DNA from: Gyrodactylus bullatarudis
Taxonomy: Eukaryota > Platyhelminthes > Monogenea > Gyrodactylidea > Gyrodactylidae
Reading direction: 5' to 3'
DNA length: 64,000 nt
Assembly: GCA_012064415.1 (NCBI GenBank)
Contig: SSNU01000086.1
Coordinates: 636,404-700,403, forward strand
The position numbers and the translations under genes are program-made. Positions 53,333 to 63,900 of the stretch are shown here, one piece after another. Each line of letters begins with the position of its first letter. Positions within the stretch are counted from its first letter, which is position 1. The notes beneath the pieces are model-generated. The model was given only the letters and a program-made list of their open reading frames with translations, did no database searches and was not told where the DNA came from.

Positions 53333-54393
53333 TGATTTTAAGAGGATTTTCGGACGTATTTGAAAATTTACGTGAATATTTCAGTCAGAAAAAAGTATTT
53401 TATTCTAGATATGAAATTCTGATGTAAAATTTTACGCTGATCACGAATCTGGTATTTAAAATTTTTTGGCTGTCTGTGAGCTGAGATAATGGGCAAAAAC
53501 CAAATTTTTGAAATTTCGAAAAACGCCTCTTAAACTTTTGCAATTTAATAAAAGATTATAATCATTTGAGCAATAAATTTTATATCATCTGAAAGTAGAA
53601 TAAATTTTGAACATAATGGCTGTATTTTTATGTATCCCAAGACATGGTTAGCGTAGAAGCTGTAGAAAATAAATTTTGCGAAAATTTTCAAATAATTGGT
53701 GAAAATTTTGGCACAAAAATCCAATTTGCTTCTAAACGAAAAAAGATATTCCAAATTTTATCCGAGTTTACGGTAGGAAATTTGAATTTACGGTAGGAAA
53801 TTTTATCCTCTAGCTTTCTTATATGATACATTTTTTTGAATTATACTTACTTGTGCTTGATTTTTGCTAGTTTGTAGTATCAGGTTTTCTCAAGTTTTAT
53901 AAATTCTCTCCTTTGATTGGTTCATTCAGTGAATCTTGAATTTTCAACCAATAAAAAGAGAGAGAAATTTTTATTAATCATGGTCAGCACTAAAATAGGA
54001 AGTTCTTAATTGTTTTTGATAGTAATTTAATATAATTTTAAGGGAAAATTCATTCAAGATAGATTTCATTGAATAAATTCTTGTTGAGATACTGAATTCA
54101 TGTTAAAATATCCTAGTACTTTTATCTATGGATGAAAAATTAGACTCCCCCCTTTTGTTTAATTAGATTTTATAATTTGAAGAGATGAATTTAGATTGAA
54201 ATTTAATTATCCAGTGGTTTTTTGTTTTTAATTCGTCAGAATATAATTGGATGTTGTATTTATCGCCTTTTTCTAATAAGTATTCTTAATCCTACTCGTT
54301 ATTCTATTGGTTAGCCCTTGGGTTCTGTTATAAACAAATCAAATCTTTTGTTTCCTAAATTTTAAATCATTTACGTTATACTTTGCTGAAAAC
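53333..54393. other. Intergenic, no gene seen
   Basis: AT-rich with only short open frames. Presumably includes the promoter of the small CxxC gene that follows. Confidence 0.55.
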
Positions 54394-54922
54394 ATGACCA
54401 CACTTAAAATGAACCGAGTTTTACATTGTCTAAACGACAAAGAAAAATCTTGTTATATCTGTGGATATTTCTTTGGAAACAAGCAAATGTATTCGATTAC
54501 AGTAGACGTTTTGACGAAAATTCAAGACTATTTTGGACAGACTATAAATCCTGGAAGAAATTTTTCTTCTTCTTTTATCTGCAGATCTTGCTTTTCTAAG
54601 GTCAATTATCCTGAACGTACATCAAAAAGAAACAAAATCAGCCCTTTAATCATGAAGAGGATTGTTACTTATGTAAAACTATTATCATCCCTCGTAAAAG
54701 TCCTGCTCAGCATGTAGGCCTTATTTTATTCATAAATTTGAATAGTTTTTAAATTTTAATATTTTTAAGAACTATCCTGATTTGAGAACATGCAGGGATT
54801 TACCAAGACTTCAAAATCCAATCCCCATTTTAGAAGAAGCCAATGATGATCAGGAAGATGATCAGGATGATTTCAATGATGCAATGACTATTCGTATCAA
54901 CCAGAGTGATTTATTATTATAA
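54394..54922 (+). CDS. Orphan 150-aa protein with two CxxC pairs
   Basis: Two exons, 54394-54693 and 54770-54922. The 76-nt intron starts GTAAAAG and ends TTTTTAAG, and the frame is continuous across it (KLLSSL-NYPDLRTCRD). The N-terminal part holds CYIC and, about 45 residues later, CRSC, spaced like a treble-clef or ZAD-type zinc domain. The C-terminus is acidic (NDDQEDDQDD). I do not recognise a family. An isolated zinc-binding domain without C2H2 fingers could be a DNA- or protein-binding cofactor, or the N-terminus of a longer gene. The second exon has sensible composition and a clean stop, which favours a real gene. Confidence 0.5.
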
Positions 54923-55663
54923 TCAATACTTTATTATATTACGAACTCTTTCCTGATCAAACAAAACTGATAGGGATAAAATCTTGAAAGTACAACCAAA
55001 CTGGTATCAACTGAGCCGATGACCTAAGGCATAGAAAAATCTTTATTTTACTGAACATCGCTGATGCTTTTCAAAAGGCTCTGATTAATGTCAAATTTTT
55101 TGTAATAAAGCCAATACTTAAAAGATTAAGTTCAAGGGCTAAATCTCAAATTCTAGGGAAATATTAATTTGGGTCGTTATAATGTCAACCTGGTATTCTC
55201 AACTATCATACTATTTTCTACTGAAAATATGTAGAATCTGGGCATTGTAGATGGCCTATATAATCTAATCCCAAACTTTTCTGATGACACTAATCAAGAA
55301 GAACTTTATTGATTTACGAAACTTAACAAAATATAAATGAATCTACTTTAAAGTAAACACACAAAAATAAAAAAAATATTATATTCTCATTCAGTAATTC
55401 AATTTGAGTCTATGATGTGAGTGTTTCTCCTATGTAACTCGAAATATCATGATAGCAGTGGCTTTTATCAAATTGAATAAATTGGTTGGAGATATTCTTA
55501 CATTGAAAAATCTCCTAGAAATGAGCCGGATGTTAAAAAATTTTCCTCTCTCTAATATTTATGAAAAATGCTAAACTTAACCTTAGTGGCGTTTTACTCA
55601 TGAAAATGCGCAATTTAATGTATATATTTTAATTACTGATGTTTTTTTTGGCGTACCTTCGAA
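54923..55663. other. Intergenic between the two orphan genes
   Basis: No open frame or repeat of note in about 740 bp. Confidence 0.5.
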
Positions 55664-56572
55664 ATGATAAGCAAAGAAGATAGTCTGAAATTAGCTGTAT
55701 TAGGAGATAAGGAAAATTTTCTTGCGTTAATTAAAGAGGTCAAAGCCCCTCCAGAGTTCATTACAAAATTTATGTTTGAAGAACAAGATCTATCGTTGGA
55801 AGAATTGGTATGCGAAGAAAAAAAAGAAGAGTGGAAAAAGATTCATATGAGTTTTCACGAGGTTATTCTTCTAGATTATTTGGCTGAAACCCTCTTCTCA
55901 GCGATATCTGTGGAAAGTTACTTGCACAGAATACACGCAATTTTCACGCATGTCCCAAAGAATTTAGGTGGTGAATCAATTTTTCACCTGAGTGTTCTTG
56001 TAAAGAATCCAAAAATTTACTTGCATGACGTAATGAATATAATTCCAAGAAACACAGTACTTCCAGAAAAATTTAATGGAAGAAATGCCTCAAAGAAATA
56101 CGTGAGACTTTTAAAGATAGCTCAAATTTATCTAGAAGTTTCAGACTTTTATCAGCTTCATGAACCAATTTTAGAAAAATATCCTCATGTTACGAATCCC
56201 CCGAAATTTATAGATTTAATTCGAAAAAAAAAAAATGATTCTTCAGAATCCCCGAATTTAATGGAAATGTTTCTCGATTGCAAAAACTCACTTGAAAACT
56301 TTAGTGATTATTGCGTTAATCATCACAAGGATTTATATGAAAAAAAGTTCTACAGTGAGCAAATGGATCGCTTTAGAGACATACTTGTTGCAACTTACTC
56401 TTATCATCACATGGGCAAAGTTGAATGTGAAATCAAAAATTCGTTTGCTTCAAAGCAAGTCCATGAATTTTTTTATCCAAAAAGTAATTTTTTTTTTACA
56501 ATGCTATACATGAAATTTATCATCTACATTTATGCATGTTTCAAGAAAGGCGAATCGTTCTCAGTGATCTGA
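55664..56572 (+). CDS. Orphan 302-codon protein, 3' end probably replaced by a repeat
   Basis: The longest uninterrupted frame of the right half, starting ATG-ATA-AGC. The composition is that of a soluble, Lys/Glu/Leu-rich, mainly helical protein, with motifs such as IFHLSVLVKNPKIYLHDV and LLKIAQIYLEVSDFYQLHEPIL. I recognise no family. The last 30 codons are suspicious. A possible donor GTAATTTT lies at about 56485, the sequence after it is hydrophobic (FFFTMLYMKFIIYIYACF), and the final codons (SVI-stop) belong to a dispersed repeat that recurs at 59.0 and 60.9 kb. The native C-terminus may end in an intron or be truncated by that insertion. Confidence 0.55.
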   Translation: MISKEDSLKLAVLGDKENFLALIKEVKAPPEFITKFMFEEQDLSLEELVCEEKKEEWKKIHMSFHEVILLDYLAETLFSAISVESYLHRIHAIFTHVPKNLGGESIFHLSVLVKNPKIYLHDVMNIIPRNTVLPEKFNGRNASKKYVRLLKIAQIYLEVSDFYQLHEPILEKYPHVTNPPKFIDLIRKKKNDSSESPNLMEMFLDCKNSLENFSDYCVNHHKDLYEKKFYSEQMDRFRDILVATYSYHHMGKVECEIKNSFASKQVHEFFYPKSNFFFTMLYMKFIIYIYACFKKGESFSVI

Positions 56573-57420
56573 AGCTCTTTTGGTTGGGTCTGTGATTATA
56601 TTAAAAACTCATATGAACTCATATTATTATGTAAAGCTAGTTGACATGAAGATGAGAATTTCCTAATTTTACAAAAAACTCAATATTTTTATCCAGAAAG
56701 TTAGGAAAAAATTCATTTTTTGGATTCCACTATGAAATGAGCTTATTAGTTTTGAATACAAAAAAAATTCAATCTGACTAAAATTGAGCCGTATTTTGAA
56801 TTTCGGAAATGTTTCAAATTTCCACTTTTTCAACTTTCAAATCCAAAGTTTTTATCGATTTCAAAGATTTGAAGCAGTTAACAATTGATATTCAGGATCA
56901 AAATTAGACGAAGATTTCGAATTTGGCCGTAGTATTTGAGAGAAAATTACTCTTTCCAAGAAAAAGTTCAATCTCTATATTTTGGATGATTTTCCCTCGT
57001 GATTATCGAAAAATTCAAATGGTTCGATTTCCCACCATAATGACGAATTTCTGTGAATTCCTGCACACGAATTCGAAATCTTCGTCTAATTTTGATCCTG
57101 AATATCGATATTTAACTGCTTTAAATCTTTGAAATCGATAAAAACTTTGGATTTGAAAGTTGAAAAAGTGGAAATTTGAAACATTTCCGAAATTCAAAAT
57201 ACGGCTCTATTTTGGTCAGATTAAATTTTTTTTGTATTCAAAACTAATCAGCTCATTTCATAGTGGAATCCAAAAAATGAATTTTTTCCTGACTTTCTGG
57301 ATAAAAATATTGAGTTTTTTGTAAAATTAGGAAATTCTCATCTTCATGTCAATTAGGTCTATATCAGATTTTATGTGTTAAATTTAATCTCTTTAATAAA
57401 TATTATGATTTCAAAAAAAA
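56560..57420 (+). repeat. Retroposed 3'-UTR-like repeat R3 with A-tail, split by a foldback MITE
   Basis: TCAGTGATCTGAAGCTC...TGTGATTATATTAAAAACT...ATGAACTCAT at 56560-56630 continues at 57360-57420 with ATGTGTTAAATTTAATCTC, AATAAA and a run of A. Copies lie at 59045-59590 (+) and 60768-60915 (minus, with poly-T). A poly(A) signal followed by A-runs marks it as the 3' end of a retroelement or retroposed transcript. Confidence 0.75.
56634..57359. mobile_element. Foldback MITE, 726 bp, about 300-bp inverted arms, TA duplication
   Basis: Arms 56634-56925 and 57065-57359 are nearly perfect inverted repeats, outermost CTAGTTGACATGAAGATGAGA. The insertion splits repeat R3 exactly at TA: other copies read TATGTATATCAG uninterrupted, whereas here TA is present on both sides of the element. 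TA duplication and long terminal inverted repeats point to Tc1/mariner-type mobilisation. No transposase. The inner loop of about 140 bp includes GAGAGAAAATTACTC. Confidence 0.85.
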
Positions 57421-57566
57421 CCTTTCTTCGGGAATTGAATTTATTTATTGCCAATTTATCCAGATAACATTGAATTTATTTTGTATATCTTTGTACAGAA
57501 CCTCTCTATTTTTATTTATTTTGTATATATTTAGTTTTAAATAAACATTGTCTAACAAAAGAAAAA
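57421..57566 (+). repeat. Non-LTR 3' UTR with tail motif TCTAAC-A(n)
   Basis: GAATTTATTTATTGCCAATT...TTGTATATCTTTGTACAGAACC...AATAAACATTGTCTAACAAAA. It occurs inverted at 63745-63900. Ends of the form TCTAACAAA also close fragments at about 60470 (+) and, inverted, at about 59735 and 63755, marking the 3' terminus of this retroelement family. Confidence 0.65.
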
Positions 57567-57589
57567 TACAAAATCTTGGTCCCTTCGGG

Positions 57590-58145
57590 TCTCCCCGCAA
57601 CCCTCCTTGAATCTCTTCTACTTCCTGGAGAAATTGTCTCCTTTACTTCAGATCTAGGTTCCGGTATTAACTCTAAACTAAAAATTAACCCTCACTCTAA
57701 ACCTGCCTAAAATATACTCCATGATGATGGCCATTCTTAAATTCTCGAAATCTCTATCCTTCTAATACCGGAAATATCTAATGCCAATTCCCTTAAAATT
57801 GAACAGATACAATATCGTTTTCTTCACGCGCTTTTCCCTTGGTTCGATTCTTACAACTCCTTAATTGCAATCTCTAGGCTAGAACCCATATGGATCAGAA
57901 GGGCTGCTTTTATTATAAAGATGTTCTCAACTCATGCGGATTCATATATTAATAATTACTACTCTCTACGTCAGCTCTCCTTCTCCAATCACCCTCTTCT
58001 CGCTCATTTTCGTTTTCTTGACTCCGTTTTTAAACTATCAGAATGTGAAAACCTCAATGATCTTAAATGTATTATAAAATTTATCAGATCCAAAATAGAT
58101 TATTCGAAAACTCTTCTTTATTTGATTAATCATCTAGCTTAATAA
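57590..58145 (+). pseudogene. Non-LTR reverse transcriptase thumb and C-terminus, fragment A
   Basis: From about 57805 the frame reads KIEQIQYRFLHALFPWFDSYNS, LEPIWIRRAAFIIKMF and FKLSECENLNDLKCIIKFIRSKIDYSKTLLY, ending in a stop at 58140. It parallels the C-termini at 60.0-60.2 and 63.5-63.7 kb. It is 5'-truncated; the palm is absent. Confidence 0.75.
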
Positions 58146-58271
58146 GATCCCCTTTTCTTTACAGAGACCTTTTTCTTTAAAATTTAACCTTGTATTCTAT
58201 ATGGACAATGGTTGAGTTGATGACTGACCTGACTGTCTAAGTTTGTGATTCATTTGTGGCAATTTAGATTT

Positions 58272-59011
58272 AGGGGTAATTACAAAAACAATAGGTAGGT
58301 GAGTTAAATGATCAAAAACAATAGGTGTCAGATAAAGTATAATAGGTGATATTCAATATCTGGGGTAGAGAAGTATTCATACACAATGGGATATACAAAC
58401 ATATATGGTCAAATACAATAGGTCAATCGAAGGTTTAATCTGTATTAATACCTATTTTGTACCTATTTTTCCAAGTTCAATTAAAAAATGGCAATCTAAC
58501 TGATATTTACGTGAATTCTTTTTTTCTTAACTAAATTCCATTAAGTTTTCACTTGCAAAGAACCTCACATCCATCGATTCAGAAAGGAACGTAGAAATAC
58601 TATATTCAAGATAGTGAACACTAAATCATCTTTAAACGAATCAACTCTCTCTAATGAAAAAGTTAGTAATTTTAGCTATTTTATGATTTGAAGTCCGCGA
58701 AGCATTAGATTAAGGATCAAAATCTGAGCCAAAATATTGAGCTAGAAATAGGATAAAAAATTTTAAATATCACCTAAAGCATTATTGAATTCAATCCGAG
58801 GAAGTACAACTCTTAAATTTCATACATATCTAATCTTCATGTAGCTGTGTAAAACATTTTGAACTTGGAAAATAGGTATTAATACAGATTAAATCTTCGA
58901 TTGACCTATTGTATTTGACCATATATGTTTGTATATCCCATTGTGTATGAATACTTCTCTACCCCAGATATTGAAAGTGATCATATTCCTATTGTTTTTG
59001 TAATTACCCCT
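58272..59011. mobile_element. hAT-like MITE, 740 bp, 8-bp target-site duplication
   Basis: Begins AGGGGTAATTACAAAAACAATAGG and ends with its inverse CCTATTGTTTTTGTAATTACCCCT. Inverted similarity extends about 190 bp into each side (TATGGTCAAATACAATAGGTCAATCGAAG and its inverse). TTAGATTT is directly repeated at 58264-58271 and 59012-59019, the 8-bp duplication typical of hAT elements. Non-coding. Confidence 0.85.
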
Positions 59012-59125
59012 TTAGATTTTGATCCGGAGCTATAATTTTTTCAGTGATCTGAAGCTCTTTTGGTTGGGTCTGTGATTATATTAAAAACTTATATGAACTC
59101 ATTTTATTATGTATATCAGATTCTA

Positions 59126-59524
59126 CATTATTTTTAGATTCTAAACTCATGTGGAAGGTTAGAGAACAACAAGCGTAAATTTGAGCGATAAACGTTGTAT
59201 TTCGCCAGGTCTCTTCAGACTCTACCCCGGTTAACATATAAATACTATTACAATGCTCTATTTGGGACCTTCCATTGGTTCATTTTGGCTTCGCAACTTC
59301 TTTCATAAGGGTGGAGAGCTTACTGTGAAATTCATCTCTTGATCTGCTAATTACTTTTGCCTTTTGAGAAAGTTGTCAATTTGTAACTGCCCACTGTAGA
59401 AGAGAATCGGCGAAATACAACGTTTATCACTCAAATTTACGCTTGTTGTTCTCTAACCTTCCACATGAGTTTAGAATCTAACAATAATATTCTTTATGAG
59501 GTTCGACAATATTATCGTACAAAC
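59126..59524. mobile_element. Palindromic insertion in repeat R3, 399 bp, 8-bp duplication
   Basis: AGATTCTA is present at 59118-59125 and again at 59525-59532. Without the intervening 399 bp the flanks join into the uninterrupted R3 sequence seen elsewhere (CAGATTCTATATGTTAAATT). Inside, about 85 bp (59133-59210) containing CTCATGTGGAAGGTTAGAGA recurs inverted at 59405-59485. The 8-bp duplication suggests a hAT-like or similar element. Confidence 0.75.
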
Positions 59525-59592
59525 AGATTCTATATGTTAAATTTAATCTCTTTAATAAATGTTATGATTTCAAAAAAAAAAAAAAGAATAAA

Positions 59593-60246
59593 GGCGTATA
59601 AGTCCTTAGTGCTCACACACTTTGACTATATCTCACCCCTTTTAATTAACTTGACTATTGACCAGGCTAGATATATCGAAAGAATTCAAAGTAGATTGCT
59701 TTATTCTCTCTACCCTGAACTTCTTTTTTTGTTAGAATGAAAAATATATTTAAATGTATAAATGTGTACAGGTAGCATGAAATATAAAAATATAATCTGG
59801 TTTGGTTTGGGCAAATTAAATTGATAATAAAATCTGAGTTCATGGAGCAAATATAAAATTTGAAAATAAACAAATAAGCCTTTCGAGTAAATTCCCTGAT
59901 CATTTTGGGAACCTTAATGTTGATAGGAGTAAAGAAGACTCTTAGAATTTAGATCTTATATGTGACATAGCAACTTTAATTTAATTCATACAATGCTCGC
60001 ATATCGGTGTCTGGCCTCAATCCTTTATGGGTCCGTCGTTACGCTTTCATCATAAAAAAAGAAAGGTCTTTCAATCTAATAAATATGTCATATGAAAATA
60101 ACTACTTACTCTCTACCTATAATAAACTTAACGATAAATATGACTTATCTAATTGTGACAACCTAAACTCGATTAAAAATATTATGAAACATATTCGATC
60201 TGAAATCGTCTACACTTACTCTCTCCTATATCCTGATCTTCATTAA
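59593..60246 (+). pseudogene. Non-LTR RT C-terminus, fragment B, interrupted
   Basis: YKSLVLTHFDYISPLL and IERIQSRLLYSLYP (thumb) end at about 59718. They resume at about 60005 with NPLWVRRYAFIIKK and YDLSNCDNLNSIKNIMKHIRSEI, with a stop at 60244. The 280-bp interruption begins with a T-run and GTTAGAATG, the inverse of the family's 3' tail, so another retroelement 3' end inserted antisense. Confidence 0.75.
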
Positions 60247-60767
60247 GTAGAAACTACCAAGTGCTATTCGATTAAACTTTTCAGATTTACATCCAACACT
60301 AAACCATCGAAGATGTTCTACTCCAAAAGCCAATTTGATCGCAATGAAAAACTCTTTCAAGACTATGTTTGCATCCTTATAATGATAAACCATTAAATGA
60401 TTTACTATTTATTTGTATTCTCCATTAGTATTTTGTTGCATTTCTTATTTTTCAATAAAGATTTTATTCTAACAAAATTGACAAAAATATAGTAATCAGG
60501 AAAAGCATTATTAAAATAAAGGTTTGTAAATTTAGAATGAATTAGATATAATCTGGTTGGATTTGAAACACTTGTAATGAAGATAAATAGGCCGTTAAAG
60601 AATTTTCAATAAACATAAAATTCAAAAATACAAAGGTGTATATTTCATTTGTTTTTGGGGAAAATGTGAAACATCCATTTATGAAAATAGGCAATGGTCT
60701 ATCCATTTGTTTTTGAAATTATCCCTTTATATTTAATATCTATCATATTATAAGCTGAGAGTAATTT

Positions 60768-60915
60768 TTTTTTTTTTTGAAATCATAACATTTATTTAAG
60801 AGATTAAATTTAACATATATTATCTGATATACATAATAAAATGAGTTCATATAAGTTTTTAATATAATCACAGACCCAACCAAAAGAGCTTCAGGTCACT
60901 GAAAAAATTATAGCT
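60768..60915 (-). repeat. Repeat R3, minus-strand copy
   Basis: Poly-T at 60764-60778 (the A-tail), then the inverse of AATAAATGTTATGATTTC, TTAAATTTAATCTC, and on to TCAGTGACCTGAAGCTC. The similarity to the 59.04-kb copy extends beyond TCAGTGA to GAGCTATAATTTTT. Confidence 0.75.
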
Positions 60916-60924
60916 CAAATTAAT

Positions 60925-61128
60925 TTAATAGATCCACATAGGCATCATTTAGAGCTGATTAGATCCATGTTTCAAACAGTCACCAGGATGGGTAAGGCTG
61001 TAGTTATTGATTATTGGAGACTGAAGGTCCAATATCCACATCGTGACAAGAGCCATGTTTCATTCGATCAACTGGCGGAGGGAGATTATGATCAGTTAAG
61101 GAAATCGTATTGGAGGTATCCATGTTGT
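60925..61128 (+). pseudogene. Coding-like remnant of unknown origin
   Basis: About 65 open codons with normal protein composition (HRHHLELIRSMFQTV, VVIDYWRLKVQYPHRDK, FDQLAEGDYDQLRKSYWRYP), then a stop. Further short pieces continue to about 61300. There is no start codon context and I recognise no family. Probably a piece of a transposon-encoded protein. Confidence 0.3.
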
Positions 61129-61130
61129 TA

Positions 61131-63240
61131 ACTGCTACAGGGTTATTAATCATCTACTTAAGAACCGATTCGATAACATCAACCGAGATGAGCTTTGGTC
61201 AGAAATAAGTTATTAATTCATGCAAAAAAAGTCTTTTACGACACTCAAGAAGATGAACTGGGTCATTTGGATTTATCGGCAATTACTGGAAAGTAAGGTG
61301 AGTTTTTTATTGCTTTAAATGAAAAAAACTTTAGGATTAGAAATGTATTTTTTCTTCCCATACAAATAAGTTAACCCTTAAAGAAAAGATTTTTGACGAG
61401 TCTTTAGATAGTTTAGAAAACAAAGGAATTTATTCTATTTGATTTTTAAATTCGAGAAATTTGGATTTTTCGTTTTTATCAATTATCTCAGAAATTATAG
61501 AGAATTCTTCAGATCTGAGAGCAGATTCGGAATTGGCGCAAAAATTTACACCAGAATCAGTTTAATTTTCCCATTTACCTTTTTTTGAATTTTTCATGTT
61601 ATTTTTCAAAATACTTGTCCTACTTAAAAGTATGTTTATGATCAGAAAAACTGTTTCAAGAGTCAAAAACAGCTAGTGTGATTTTTCAAGCGTAAAAACT
61701 GACTCGGATTCAATCTTTTGTCTATCCTATGGTTTATGAAAACGCTGATTACGAATCTACTGTTGTTCAATACAATTATTTTTGGTTCAGAAGTTATCGA
61801 TAAAAAAATGACTCATTTTAAAATTTACGGGATGAATTCTCATTCAGTGTGTTTAAGAGCTGAGAAGAAATAAAAAGCGCAACCTTTTTCAACTCTTAAA
61901 GTCCCACTGTTCTTTAAAGATAATTTGATTCTTTTTTGAAACGATTCTTTGAAAATCTATTTCTCAAGGTTATGGATAAACAGTTAGATAACCTCTATCG
62001 AGTAATCCTATCCATAGAATCCAAATATGCAATCGCCAGAACTCTATCTACTTCATTAAAACCTTATATTCTTTTTAAACGGAAGAAAGATCAGTCTTGA
62101 AAATGAATTCTAAATTTTAATAAAATAAAATTATATTTTTTTCTTTAAAAGTGAAAATATCCTTCTTAAAATTTTTTCTAAGTTCATTCATATCACAAAT
62201 TGAAAATTTTCACGCATTTTCATGAATTTACGACATATAAAAGACTTTTTTGGAGATTTAATAGCATCAAAATAGATCAGATTAATCTCAAAAGTAGCCC
62301 CAAATCTATTCGAAAAATTCCAAAAGTAGTCTCATGTATTCCAAAACTTCTGAAAGCAGCCCCAAAGTTGGAATAATCCTAAAACTAGCCCCATTCTGGA
62401 AATTTTATCTCAGATTTAGCCCCAAAATTAACCCCATTGTAATTCAGTTTATCGAATTCTGAAAATTTCAACTTTTTAAAAATATTTGTCTTAATTTATT
62501 TTCAACTGAATCCATCGTTTATAAAAGTAGAATGTTTAAGAATTATAAAATATTGTGTTCATTATCTCTATGTATAATCAATTAAAATTAGAAATACAGC
62601 TATTCTCGATGAATATGGGAATTCATGATTTTTAAAAAAATCTCATTTTTTCATCATAGTTTCGAAATTTTTGAAAGATTTTTGGTAACTGATTCAAAAT
62701 TTACACTTTTACTGACTTGAGAAAAAAAAATTTCGAGATGGCGCGATTTTTTCATTTTTTTAAACTTTGAGTTGAACATTTTTGTTGATTTCATGGTCTG
62801 AGAGGAACGTTATTTTTCAGGATCATCATAAGACAAAGAAAATAATTACTCTTATTCATTTTTGAATTTTTTTCTTTATATCAACAAATTCGAATTCTTG
62901 ATGAAAAAACCGAGATTTCTCTAAAAATCATAGATTCCCATCTGCATATCAATTACTTTATTTGCAAGTTTACTGGAGGTGGAGTTAAGGGAAGCAAATT
63001 GTTTTCGATTCGATAGTAAGTACATAGATAAATTTATTTAATAGGGGTTTAATTAGTGGACAATTTTTCGATATTATAGGATTCGTTGACAAAATTAGTG
63101 GAAAAGTTCCCAAAATTAGAATAATTGAAGGTGTAATTATCAAATGAGTTTATCAAAATTAGTGGACATTTTCTCGAATTTAGTGGAATGCTTAAACAAA
63201 ATTACTGGAGAGTTTTTCAATATTAAGAGAATGAGATAAT
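61131..63240. other. No gene seen
   Basis: AT-rich. It includes a half foldback repeat near 62640-62960 (ending CATAGATTCCCATCTGCATATCAATTA) and a stretch at 62250-62450 with repeated CCCCAAA motifs. No gene recognised. Confidence 0.55.
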
Positions 63241-63279
63241 TACAGGTTAGGATCTATCCGAATATAGTGGACCAATTAA

Positions 63280-63697
63280 TTCGGGAATTCCTCAAGGCTC
63301 GTCTATTGGCCCTCTTATCTTTAACATTTGCTTCGCTGATATTCAGCTCCCGGAGAACATAGAGGGTGTTCTCCTTAAATTTGTAGACGATCTAAAGTTC
63401 GTCCTCAAGGTGAAAAATTTCCTTGATATTTTGAAAATTAATCACAATTAATTATGGGTTAGAAGGTTGGCATTTATAGTAAAAAATTTTATTGAATCCT
63501 CGTCTATGATCGAGCATGTTTATTCCTTAAGAAGAGTAGTTTATGATGAACATTTCCTACTCTCAGCTTTTAACATGAGTAAAGATAAATATGAAATTAT
63601 GAACTGTGATAATCTTCACTCTATAAAGACCATCATGAGTCATACTCGCTCTAAAATAGACTATTCTATTACTCTATTATATCCCGATCTTCACTAA
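63280..63697 (+). pseudogene. Non-LTR reverse transcriptase, fragment C
   Basis: GIPQGSSIGPLIFNICFADIQ and, 25 residues later, KFVDDLKFVLKV (the YxDD box, here FVDD with both Asp) show the RT palm. A deletion joins this to the C-terminus YDEHFLLSAF, MNCDNLHSIKTIMSHTRSKIDYSITLLYPDLH, with a stop at 63695. It is the best preserved palm in the window, but the thumb is missing. Confidence 0.82.
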
Positions 63698-63744
63698 AAT
63701 TCCAGAATGATTATAGTAAAAATTTTTGAGATTAACATGCCAGT

Positions 63745-63900
63745 TTTTTTTTTTGTTAGACAAAATTTATTTAAAAATAATTATACACAAAATAAATAAA
63801 AATAGATAGGTTCTGTACAGGGATATACAAAATAAATTCAATGTTATCTGGATAAGTTGGCAATAAATAAATCCAATTTCAGAAAAAAGGTTTCATAAAA
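63745..63900 (-). repeat. Non-LTR 3' UTR, inverted copy
   Basis: T-run then GTTAGACAAAATTTATTT, AGGTTCTGTACAGGGATATACAAAATAAATTC and TTGGCAATAAATAAATCC: the inverse of 57421-57566. It follows fragment C in opposite orientation, so a second retroelement inserted head-on. Confidence 0.75.

Noticed and set aside
62250..62450. Stretch with repeated CCCCAAA-like units, considered telomeric
   Set aside because: Units are irregular in spacing and few; no tandem array.
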